Positions 55,110-64,000 of a stretch of DNA of 64,000 nucleotides are shown here, in pieces. The stretch comes from Psococerastis gibbosa (Eukaryota > Arthropoda > Insecta > Psocodea > Psocidae), in assembly GCA_963971405.1 (NCBI GenBank), contig OZ020490.1:13316874-13380873 (forward strand), written 5' to 3'. Made by a program: the position numbers and the translations under genes. Position 1 is the stretch's first letter. Each line of letters begins with the position of its first letter. The notes under the pieces are model-generated. The model did not search any database. It saw only the letters and a program-made list of their open reading frames with translations, and was not told the DNA's origin.

Positions 55110-55982
55110 GGCGGGGGTTCCACCGACCGGCTAGGGCTAAATACAAAAACGGTGACGTAGTAGCAGACATTCAAGACTTAGGCGGGGTTTCCACCGACCT
55201 CGCATTGCAGAATGCAAATGACATTGACGGAAACTAGAATTTTTCTTTTTATAGAAATCTATTAAAATGTTTGTACTTAACATATCCCATGACGCCATTT
55301 TTTAATTTTAGTTTGTTTGTTTGTGATTTTACTGTATTGATCAATTTTAACTATGGCCGAGGCCGAGCTGCAGGCTACCGGCAGGGTCCCCAGGTTGCGG
55401 ATAGGGGGACGCCCACTAGATATAGTGGGTAGTTGCGAATAAGGTTTACCAAATAAGCAATCCCTGACAATGCAGCGGCCAGCTTACCAGGTGTGGGGGG
55501 CCGTCGGGGGCAGAAGCCTGACTCTCCAGAAGCACCCACAGAACCAATGACGAGCTGGTGTCAGGGCGAGTACACGCCGCCCTAAAAGCGTGCTCCACGG
55601 GTGGATGTGCCCGTTAGCCTAGTAAGGCAAGCATCTACGAGAAGGTACTCCGATGTCAAACCAAGGCGTCAGGCCTGGCCAGCCGGCTGAAAAGGTGGCC
55701 AATCACTATGCATGGATTGAAACAGAAGCGAGTATACGGTTAGGGCGTCCCCCTTAGAGGACACCGAAAACCGTATTGCGTGGAAGAAGAAGATCCAAGT
55801 CGCCGACCCCTTCGAAGGGATAAGGCGCGGATAAAACAAACATAGAGGAAAACAAACATTTCCGTCAATATCATTAGCATTCGGCTATGCGAGGTCGGTG
55901 GAAACCCTGCCTAAGTCTTGAATGTCTGCCACCACGTCACCGTTTTTGTATTTAGCCCTAGCCGGTCGGTAGAATCCCCGCC
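55110..55982. mobile_element. PIF/Harbinger-like MITE, copy 5, split by a GC-rich insertion
   Basis: The ends GGCGGGGGTTCCACCGACC and GGTCGGTAGAATCCCCGCC are a variant of the family. TTT flanks both. The body matches other copies up to CTATGGC (55357) and resumes at ATAGAGGAAAAC (55842). Confidence 0.8.
55358..55841. mobile_element. GC-rich 484-bp insertion of unknown class
   Basis: It replaces nothing in the MITE: host sequence is continuous on each side, with at most 1 bp duplicated. It is much richer in G and C than its surroundings, with GGCAGGGTCCCCAGGTTGCG near the start and GGATAAAACAAA at the end. No protein motif is seen. It might be part of a LINE or a structured-RNA-derived element; I cannot tell. 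Confidence 0.6.
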
Positions 55983-56079
55983 TTTCTAATTTTTCTGAGA
56001 CCCATATTTATTCAGAGTAGTGGTACGGACTCTGATGTTCACCCAATAGGTTGTTGGTTCGAGTCCTACATTTGCTAGA

Positions 56080-56283
56080 CTCGTATCTGTACCTGGTTAA
56101 GTCATGCTTTCGCCTGTTTCATTGCGTCAATGGTAAGCTTGCCTCAGCTTGTCCATTATTGCTTGTAGCCGGTGTCGGTTGACGTCGAGCACGTATACTA
56201 GTTTGCCAATGGCCAAAAATCCATGGGGTCGTTGGCATTGGACAAGGACCCATGGGTCCATAAGAAGTCGTTAAAAAAAAACT
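56080..56283 (+). mobile_element. SINE-C copy inserted in SINE-A
   Basis: Runs from CTCGTATCTGTACCTGG to GGTCCATAAGAAGTCG and an A-run. The 13-bp duplication around the stack is best explained by this insertion, and the A-tail fits retrotransposition. Confidence 0.75.
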
Positions 56284-56305
56284 GAGAACCTATAACCTAC
56301 ACACT

Positions 56306-56744
56306 CAAGGCGGTAGTAGTAGTAGCGCTCGTCGGGTTAAAAACGACTTAGGCCTCATATTTGGGCCCATAGAGCGACCCCGACTTGACTGTCTTATGCC
56401 AGCCAATAGGACAGTGGACCTCCTGATTATTGTGGATTCCGAACCACTTGGGAAACACAGTGAAGTCACACGATTAGTTCGGAGGTGACCAGGACAAGTC
56501 CTACCATGTTCCCCTACCGGCACTGTGCACACGACCAAGTTATCTGCATCTTTGAACCTGCTCTGGTTCGCTGGATTCAACTTGGTATGGTGGCCGGCTC
56601 TCAAGGCGGTGCCCAGGTTTTTATTTAGGGGTACAAAATTGTTTTTACGTATTTTATTTATGAAAGTCTATTCTATCCAGTGTAAAGCCCTTTTATTTCG
56701 GAGGGGGTGCGGACCCCTTGGACCACCCCCTGGGCACAGCCTTG
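56306..56744. mobile_element. hAT-like MITE split by a TAC-tailed SINE
   Basis: The left end is CAAGGCGG (56306-56313), continued after the SINE at 56610 as TGCCCAGG; the right end is CTGGGCACAGCCTTG. Same family as 34716-34883. Its own 8-bp duplication is not clear. Confidence 0.7.
56314..56599 (-). mobile_element. TAC-tailed SINE with 10-bp duplication
   Basis: Minus-strand copy from AGCCGGCCACCATACC to a (TAC)n tail. CTCAAGGCGG occurs on both sides (56304-56313 and 56600-56609). It is the youngest layer of the stack. Confidence 0.8.
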
Positions 56745-56959
56745 CTTACATTTGCTAGATTTTCTGGTCACGTTATGGAGGGCATGTAAATCAGGCGGTT
56801 CCGGGCCACCCTTGTTGAGTGTAAGAGAGGCCTTTGTAGCCCTAACTCCGCTGGGTTTGCTTAGTAATAAAACAAAAAGTCTTAATTTATTTATTGGGTC
56901 AAATTTTTGGGAGTGTGGGATTAGATTAACTTCCTAACCTATTTTTTACTGCCGGCGCC

Positions 56960-57075
56960 AAACTTTGCGATGTGCGAGTCTTTACATACCATTCGATCGG
57001 AGAAGTGTCATCACTCAACACAAGTATTTTGAGGTGGCTGAAGAGGTTAGTTATTAAATTGTTTGTATGCGATTA
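56960..57075. repeat. Right half of foldback family 'CAATTTAATGAAT', diverged
   Basis: GATGTGCGAGTCTTTACATACC, TCGGAGAAGTGTCATCACTC and TTATTAAATTGTTTGTATGCG follow the order of 51868-51990. Confidence 0.6.
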
Positions 57076-59055
57076 ATATTTTAAAAAATGGTTACAACAC
57101 TTTCCATACCTCATTTAGCCTAATCCAAGATATTTAAAAATACAATTTTAAACATTTTCAAATCCAAATGAGTCAATATAAGGCATTTCAACAGGGAGTG
57201 GAGAATATTTCAATTTTTAATGAAATAAAGGACCATTGTTTTCCTCTTAAAAAAGTTTTAACGAATTTATTTTTGCTTCTTCCTTGGTTTGTCTTTGGAA
57301 TCGAAAATAAGCAATGGAATACGAAAAGATTGAAAGAAGTGATGGAAAATGTTTCTTTTAATATTCAGAAGCGGAACTGAAAAGTTGTTCAATAGGCAGA
57401 ACTTCAATGAAAGAATGCTTTGTAAAACATAGGTCTATGTTAGGGGAATGACAAAACTAATTTTTTATTCAGAAGGTATGCTAACTTTTTTAAGCATTCA
57501 GAAAATCTATGTCGTACCGGTTTTATTGCCTACAGAACACTCATTTAAATTTATTAGTATGATCATTTAATTTTTGACTTGAACACCACTGGGACGAAAT
57601 GAAGACGACTTTAATTAAAGGACTTCTAATAAAAGAATTTTACACGACAACATGGCGTCTTCCTCGTGTCTCTAACATTTTACACAGACTTATGCGACAA
57701 CAAAATATTATGCAACCGAAAGTTTTAAGTTAACTTATGTGTTTTACTTTTATCAAACAAAAAATTACATGTTTGACATTGTTTACTTTAACATATATAC
57801 TGTAGGTACCTATATGAAACAGCACCGATAGTCTGATTAAAACCTAGAAAAAGCTTGTACTTAGCTGTCAATATGGCTTAAAATTTGAAATCTAATGCTC
57901 TATTAGTTTTCAAATTTTCTTTTTCTGTAATATACCCGTGGAAGTGGCAAATGTGTGCGGTACTTAATTTGAGAGAGGAACTTGTATTTCCATGTATTTT
58001 CATAAGTATCGAAATACACGTGCTGCATATTTTTACTTAAGGTTTTGAGACTTAGACTTAAACTGAGATATTATTAATGGATAAGTTTAGTTCTATAGCA
58101 GTGCCGGTATATATATAAGTATATACATGCGGGTATACTGTATATATATTTTTTTTAGGGCAGTCTAAATTTTTATTAGGGTGACTTAACAATTACTGTG
58201 GATTAATTGTTTTATGTTTAAATACACGTTTGCTTACATACTTACTGTAATGGTTTCACCCTAATCCGCCCCTGCCTGGGCTGGGGTATTCATTAGGTTT
58301 CTGACCCAACCCCAGTACTCAGGCTCTTTGCTCCTCAGTGTCCAACAAATACACGGCGGTAAAACATCGATTGGTTGTATAACAGTGCACTTCTACACAC
58401 AAAGCACAACAGACTTTATATTACATTATATTACATATTACACTTTATATTACATGTTGTTACCCGTCGAGACGCCGCGGACCAAGGCAGGTTTGTCATA
58501 ACTAAATGTATACAATATATCATACAGTCCACTATAAAATATCGATGGCATGTGGTACCACCACACTTACTTACTTAAAAAAGATCTGATGAATGTTTCT
58601 TCCTGTGTTTATGGTAGTGATACATTGACGCTTTTAAGAAGCTTGCAAACATTTTATTCACAGCGCAAAATCATATAACATTGCGATGGATATTGCAAAA
58701 ATTTATCGCACTGTAACATTTCATTATTGATTTAATAAAGAAAGAAACCCCATGATGAGCCTTCCGTTATTTTACCGATAGGGATCTTGAAAGAGTGATG
58801 AAATTTTTCATTTCAAAGATGGTGATGCGAATTTATTTTATGATTTTAGCGAGTAACTATGCAGTAATTTTATATTATTTTATTTTAATATTATACAGTT
58901 TAGAGCGAATACTACCTTACCACGATAGGATGACATTTGGAACACTTTACTTAATTAACATATATACATATATTCTGTTAAATTGTACAATTAAGTAATC
59001 AACAAGAAAGTATAAAGTTCAATCGCCAAAGTATCGTCAAAATCAGGTAGTGCTG
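57076..59055. other. Large unassigned AT-rich stretch
   Basis: Nearly 2 kb without recognised repeats. A GC-richer block at about 58250-58345 (CACCCTAATCCGCCCCTG) resembles that at 16382 only in part. No coding motifs. Confidence 0.45.
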
Positions 59056-59340
59056 TCATTGTTCTATTGCTTCTGTGACAGTGTAGAAATTTTTCTCTAA
59101 GAGATAGTCTCTAAGCAATGTAAGGAAGTTATTAGCATTTCTCGCCGCTCTCAGTTCAATCGGGTATTTTTTAAGGTAGGTGAAACCTTGTCGTATAAGA
59201 TCCAGTCGCTCACACTTGGATGTGCGTGGTGCTAGCCTTACAAGGTATCCCCGTTTGCCTCGTGTTGTAGGTGTGGGTGTCCTTATTTTGTTTAACTTGC
59301 CCCCACACCGGATTATTTTAAAACTTACATGTCCCCCTTG
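59056..59340 (-). pseudogene. LINE C-terminal remnant (separate family)
   Basis: The minus-strand frame reads GYLVRLAPRTSKCERLDL, then NNFLTLLRDYLLEKNFYTV, ending AIEQ-stop at 59056. The FK/FL-x-x-L-x-x-(Y/W)LL-x-x-x-FY-(S/T)V ending is common to several LINE clades. The N-terminal part is missing. The assignment rests on this short pattern. Confidence 0.5.
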
Positions 59341-59394
59341 TGATTGGTTGCGGAAAGCCCCTCCCTGCAAATGTTGTAAATTGGTAAGTATGAC

Positions 59395-59492
59395 AATGGC
59401 CATAAATTGATAAAAAAACAATACCAATTACGGGGTCGTTGGCAGGATAAAGCTCTACAAACAGGCCAACATCTATTAAAAAAAAAAAAAAA
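59395..59492 (+). mobile_element. SINE-C 3' fragment
   Basis: AATGGCCATAAATTGATAAA, GGGGTCGTTGGCAGGA and an A-run of 15 at the end. It is truncated and diverged. Confidence 0.5.
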
Positions 59493-60274
59493 ATAAGGGA
59501 TCAGAAACTTGAATAGGTTGCCGAGACATAAAGTTTTAGTGAAGTGAATGTTGACAAAAATATGAAGAGAAACAAAACCTTATTTCCATAATGGGATAGG
59601 CAATTTCTGTATTTGAGGGGAGAAGCTGAGCCTTTTTGTAGTGAAAGCTGCAACAGAAACCCGATATCGAAGGCTCCCTAAATTTATCTAACAACTGACG
59701 AGGAAAAGGGTTGAGAGGACTCAAAATGGACCCTCTGCTACTGCTATTGTTTTGTTTCTTTGGTGTTGGGTGTCGCAACAAGGTTTAATTTGTTTTCTCG
59801 AGAGAATGAATTTTCGGGAAACAGTCAAATCGGATTGTATTTTCTATTATAAGAAAGGCTCAGTGAATTCTACCTTTATTTGAGTTTCTGTATCTCAATT
59901 CTATGAACTTTCAAAATGCAGAAGTTAGACTTGCTTACTAATAATACTAGTAATAATAAATTTAAAAAAAGCAAACTATTGTACCTACCCATTTTTAAAA
60001 TAGGCTTCGAATTACTTTTTTTTCTTTTTTTCTTCTTCTTCCTCTTCCTCCTCGTCTACCTTGTTAGCAACCTCTTCAGAGTGTCAAGGAACTCTCGATT
60101 CATACATAACACAATCTCTGCCGTTCGCACGATTTTTGCTTGGGTATGGGTTCAACTTGCATAAAGTGCCAAGCCTAAACATTTACAATCAATTAACACA
60201 TTACAATAGTGTAGAAAAATGATCCAAGCACTGAGTTTTCTGTCTATCCTCAATTCCTCTAAAATGATCTTAAT
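59493..60274. other. No feature seen
   Basis: A T/C-rich run lies at 60016-60056. Otherwise featureless. Confidence 0.4.
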
Positions 60275-61160
60275 TACGCTTACGGAAGGTTGAAGGACAG
60301 AGGGCTCCCGGCAGAAAAAGAACATCCTGGTTGAAAAAAAACTTAATCTGGTGGCTTGGCAAGAGAACGATTTCCCTTTTCAGATCAGCACTCTTCAAAT
60401 TGCCATGATGATGAAAGAAATAACATTCGGACCCTTTTGGTTGTATGTAGAGGAAGGTAGAAGGACATAGGGCTCCCGGAAGCAGAAGAACATCCAGGCT
60501 GAAAAAATCTAAAGCGTTGATTTGGCAAGAGCATGACTTCCCTTTTCAGAGCGGTTCCCTCCAAATTGCCATGATGATCTTCGCTAGAAGAAGCATAAAG
60601 AAACAATATTCGGAGCCTTTTGGTTGTATGTAGAGGAAGGTAGAAGGACATAGGGCTCCCGGAAGCAGAAGAACATCCAGGCTGAAAAAATCTAAAGCGT
60701 TGATTTGGCAAGAGCATGACTTCCCTTTTCAGAGCGGTTCTCTCCAAATTGCCATGATGATCTTCGCTAGAAGAAGCATAAAGAAACAACATTCGGACCC
60801 TTTTGGTTGTATGTAGAGGAAGGTAGAAGGACATAGGGCTCCCGGAAGCAGAAGAACATCCAGGCTGAAAAAATCTAAAGCGTTGATTTGGCAAGAGCAT
60901 GACTTCCCTTTTCAGAGCGGTTCTCTCCAAATTGCCATGATGATCTTTGCTAGAAGAAGCATAAAGAAACAACATTCGGACCCTTTTGGTTGTATGTAGA
61001 GGAAGGTAGAAGGACATAGGGCTCCGGGAAGCAGAAGAACATCCAGGCTGAAAAAATCTAAAGCGTTGATTTGGTAAGAGCATGACTTCCCTTTTCAAAG
61101 CGGTTCTCTCCAAATTGCCATGATGATCATCGCTAGAAGAAGCATAAAGAAACAATATTC
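60275..61160 (+). repeat. 183-bp tandem array built from a LINE C-terminus
   Basis: ATTCGG landmarks at 60425, 60608, 60791, 60974 and 61157 give an exact 183-bp period, four full copies after one diverged copy. On plus each unit reads like EGHRAPGSRRTS then FQSGSLQIAMMI, the C-terminal pattern of the LINE at 20.2 kb. Because 183 is a multiple of three, the minus strand is open for 256 codons (61155 to 60385); that frame is a by-product, not a likely gene. Confidence 0.85.
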
Positions 61161-61597
61161 GGAGCTACAACCCTTCAACTGCATCGCCAGACGCCGCCAA
61201 CCTCAAATGCTCTGCTGCCACATGTCGTTCTGTACACCTTCTTACCATTAAAGGCAACCCTATGGCCTATGAATCAAGACTTTCATCGCCACACTCCTGT
61301 CGGGCTTTCTTCCAAGTTGTTCTGCCCACTGAAAACGGCCTCAGTTTATAAAATATTACTGCTAATGAAAATGCGCTGAGAAGAGTGCTCTATTAAAGAA
61401 TTAAACACGACTCACGGCAAGTCTAATCCGCAGAGACCGTCCAAAAACTGATTTTATGCTTTGTGACTTCCCATGTTCTACCTTTTCTTATCAGCGCGAG
61501 CAAATTCTCATGGTAACTTAAGTAACAGCCTTTTAATCTTTCCAATACTGTATATGCATGGATTGTTTACTTACACAATAATAGCCTATATTATTAT
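61161..61597. other. No feature seen
   Basis: No recognised repeats or motifs. Confidence 0.4.
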
Positions 61598-61738
61598 TTC
61601 ACAACCTCAGGCTACCAATTTGCGAATAGCCAAAAATTGATACGGAAACAATACAAATAGTGTCCGAAATCCATGAGGTTGTTGGCATTGGACAAGGGAC
61701 CTATGGGCCACTACTATAAGTCCATAAAAAGTCCTCCA
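61598..61738 (+). mobile_element. SINE-C fragment
   Basis: AAAATTGATACGGAAACAATA, GTTGTTGGCATTGGACAAGGG and AGTCCATAAAAAGTCCTCC match 56195-56275 and the complement of 38505-38600. Confidence 0.65.
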
Positions 61739-62048
61739 GGGCAGTATTACTAGTACCGTACTAGTATCATCGCTTGTGAAATGCCACAACAGACTACTAA
61801 AATAAACAAAAAATAACAAAAAGAAAAACTTGTTATAACAACCCGAATTAGTAAAACCCACATAATCATTAAGAAATTAACTTTGTCTAAGAAACCCACT
61901 TGTGTTAGTATAAAACCCTGAGCGCTTTCGGCAAGAACTGCCATCTACAGAGGGAAACCCAATAGCACAGTTACACCTTATCTGCGATTTGAGACTTGCT
62001 CAACTCGAGGAGAAGATGCAAATGTGACTAGGGACAGGAAACCTTGGT

Positions 62049-62549
62049 TTATATAGGACTGGGAGGAGGGGGTGGGAGGGGGCATGGCTGGTTACCTATT
62101 CCTAACCTACTAGCTAGATCTATTAGAGGGGATGATTGTGTGAATGTTATGTCGTTTGTTAATTTTTTCCTATTGTGTAAAGCTCTTTTGATTTCAACAT
62201 TTTCAAAAAAATTTAAAGTGTAACTTTTCTTTATTTTGTGTAGGGCTGTCCAGTTGTGAGGATCGAATGTGTGATTTTCCGAGTTAAAGTGTTTCGCGAA
62301 TGTGCTGTTGGTGTTGGTGTCACCTATACCTGTTATATGTTCTCTGACCCTAGTTTTAAAGCTTCTGCCTGTTTGGCCTATGTAAATTGCGTTACAATCG
62401 TTACAATTTAGACGAGAAACTCCATTGTTGCGGTTGTACGGGGCTGGTGTTTTGTCTGTTGTAGAAGAAATGAGGTTACTTATTTTTTCGGTGATTTTTT
62501 CTATGTATTGTATCCTGAAATATGATTTATTGGTTTCCGGGTTTAAGCT
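62049..62549 (-). pseudogene. Penelope GIY-YIG endonuclease part
   Basis: This is the continuation of the polyprotein in another frame. It reads YFRIQYIEKITEKI, then NGVSRLNCNDCN, AIYIGQTGRSFKTRVREH and FFENVEIKRAL, ending at TAA 62049-62051. The YIG tyrosine-glycine core, the Arg in KTRVREH and the Glu in ENVEI are in the positions expected for a GIY-YIG nuclease, which nicks target DNA for insertion. It is cut off from the upstream frame by a shift near 62549, so this copy cannot make the full protein. It has no Met of its own. Confidence 0.85.
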
Positions 62550-62899
62550 CTCTGGGGGTAAATTAGTTTGAGGTTGTGTTTGATTTTGTGATGTCGTAGG
62601 ATTCTGTCTATTAGATTGAGATTGAAATTGTTATTTTGGGCAATTTGTTTTATTGTATTTAATTCATTATTATAGTTGGTTTCATTCATAGGGATGTTAA
62701 GGAGTCGAAAAATCATACTATGGAATGCTGCGTGTTTGTGCTGGAATGGGTGAGAAGAATCAACAGGGATTATATTATCGCTATGGGTTTCTTTACGAAA
62801 TATCTTGAAGTCTAGGGTACTATTATTTTTGGTGATAGTGAGGTCTAAGAAGTTCAGGGAGTTGTTTTTGTTTATTAAAATGGAATACCACGAAGTCAC
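62543..62899 (-). pseudogene. Penelope reverse transcriptase C-terminal part
   Basis: The frame reads NNSLNFLDLTI, KIFRKETHSDN and SHPFQHKHAAFH, typical of the segment after the Penelope reverse transcriptase palm and before the endonuclease. The catalytic palm itself is missing (5' truncation). The first codon is GTG within the extension sequence, so it is not a real start. It stops at 62543 after LKLIYPQRA, one base out of register with the GIY-YIG part. Confidence 0.85.
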
Positions 62900-62927
62900 G
62901 AGTAATCTAATTATTTAGACTACTAAA

Positions 62928-63723
62928 GTCTACTTCAGCAGATTTTTATCGCTAGCTTGTCGCAGGTGCACGCCAGACAAGCTACAAGCAATCTACAAAT
63001 AGAAAGACTTTTCTTCACAAACCTATCACCAACCCAATTGCTCCCATGACAAATTTCTCAGAAGATCACCGGCGATAGAATCGTCCGTGTGTACTGGGCC
63101 TGAGACTCAGTACTTCCATTTAAACTCTTCTATTTCTAACCGTCTGCCACCCCGAATCATTCGGAATGATACAGCAACTATGAATTCAAATTCAAGCACT
63201 TTCTCTCGACACATTTGCTAATGAAGGAAACCGCAGGATGGGCACTAATGCAGCTTCCGCGCAATTTACGAAAATAATGCATATTCGCCCGGAATTCGAA
63301 AAACCACTAGAGATATAAAACATTCATTCGGGTAAAGGTTGCGGGTACTTTTAGAATGACCATTACAACATCAGAAATTAATGTGAATCACTGCTCGGTA
63401 GTGATAGTGAAGGCGGGAGATTAAAAATTAATACTGTCGTACCTGAAAAAAATTGGGTAGTGCTTTTTTAACTTCTTGATATTGTATTACGTAAGTTTAC
63501 ATTTTCAATGCATCGGCGTTTTCAAACCCGCCCACTCCTTTAGTACTCTACTGGTTCTGAATTTTATACTAGGCCTATAGACCCCATCAGAAATAAAAAA
63601 AAAAAGTTTAAAGAAGCTTAAGGGAGCATGTCACGACTATTTTATAGGTATGTATGCTGTATAAATGGTGTGCAATGGTCTGTTAGTTTAAATTTTTAAT
63701 ATTTTACTTTTATCAGTTAAATT
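62928..63723. other. No feature seen
   Basis: No recognised repeats, ends or coding motifs. Confidence 0.4.
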
Positions 63724-64000
63724 CAGAGGCGGACGCAGCGACCGGCACTGCGGGCAATTGCCCCCCCCCCCCTTCCCTTTGGACAGCAGTTATATTCTTT
63801 GCCTCTAAAATCTAAGTGTTACTGCACTCAAAATGCGCAAAACCTCACTATTTCAGCCCTATTTTTCAACAAAAATCTCCGGGAGACCCCCGGGCACCCC
63901 TTGTCCACAATTATATTGATTCTTAGTAATATATAAGCCTTATTGCTCTCAAAGTGCGTAAAACCTCACCATTTCAGTCCTATTTTTCAAAAAAATTCTC
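63724..64000. mobile_element. hAT-like element cut by the window edge
   Basis: It begins CAGAGGCGGACGCAGCG, followed by a C-run at 63762-63773. Blocks such as CAAAATGCGCAAAACCTCAC, TATTTCAGCCCTATTTTTC and GGGAGACCCCCGGG resemble 19440-19700. The right end is outside the window. Confidence 0.65.

Larger units (their letters stand above)
56011..56895 (+). mobile_element. SINE-A split by a stack of later insertions
   Basis: The head (56011-56079, with box B GGTTCGAGTCC) and body-plus-tail (56747-56895, with GGCCTTTGTAGCC) are separated by 667 bp. A perfect 13-bp duplication, TACATTTGCTAGA, marks both sides (56067-56079 and 56747-56759). Confidence 0.85.
61802..62916 (-). mobile_element. Penelope-like element, 5'-truncated, with terminal repeat
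   Basis: A perfect 11-bp duplication, AGACTACTAAA, flanks it (61791-61801 and 62917-62927). Reading the minus strand, it has the family's one-sided extension (62880-62916), the end of the reverse transcriptase region, a GIY-YIG domain, and the terminal repeat (about 62025 to 61802) that also forms the arms of the 33-kb palindrome. Confidence 0.9.

Noticed and set aside
60385..61155. 256-codon minus-strand frame as a repeat protein gene
   Set aside because: It is the antisense of a tandemly repeated LINE coding remnant and stays open only because the period is 183.
1..64000. CRISPR arrays or prokaryotic operons
   Set aside because: No regularly spaced short repeats with unique spacers, and no bacterial gene organisation.

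Overview
The window looks like intergenic DNA from an invertebrate animal genome. It is AT-rich and I find no gene I can assign to the host. Nearly everything recognisable is a transposable element or a repeat: one intact Ty3/gypsy LTR retrotransposon, Penelope-like elements, remnants of at least four LINE lineages, four SINE-like families, hAT-like and PIF/Harbinger-like DNA elements, foldback elements and tandem arrays. No bacterial operons, rRNA genes, true tRNA genes or CRISPR arrays are visible. The LINE C-termini (one reads LFRAAVSKFQIATMIANLQ) and the Penelope GIY-YIG element resemble those I know from arthropods and other invertebrates, but the species cannot be named from the sequence.

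Layout. 1-9.5 kb: MITEs, an old Penelope palindrome, SINE and LINE pieces. 9.5-17.5 kb: two 384-bp PIF/Harbinger-like MITEs, one inserted in a tRNA-type SINE; an inverted repeat inside a hAT-like element inside a LINE end. 18.9-30.8 kb: several hAT-like elements with 8-bp target-site duplications (TSDs) and long G or C runs, more SINEs, MITEs and a LINE 3' end. 30.9-36.3 kb: a perfect 218-bp-arm Penelope palindrome inserted in the arm of another foldback element, and a head-to-head tRNA-SINE dimer. 36.4-41.6 kb: a roughly 285-bp tandem array carrying a MITE, and two copies of a roughly 0.9-kb family. 41.7-46.7 kb: the gypsy element, with identical 173-bp LTRs and one 1433-codon frame, inserted in the terminal repeat of an older MITE. 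47.1-53 kb: tandem arrays, foldbacks and a LINE end. 53.5-57 kb: nested elements up to four layers deep. 57-64 kb: mostly unassigned DNA, a 183-bp tandem array made from a LINE C-terminus, a broken Penelope element with its own TSD, and a hAT-like end cut by the window edge.

How the parts relate. The SINE with the TAGAGTAGTGG box ends in the same GGGC...GCCC hairpin tail as the LINE 3' end at 30.3 kb, which suggests that LINE's machinery moved it. The many nested insertions give a relative age order. The gypsy element and the perfect Penelope palindrome look youngest.
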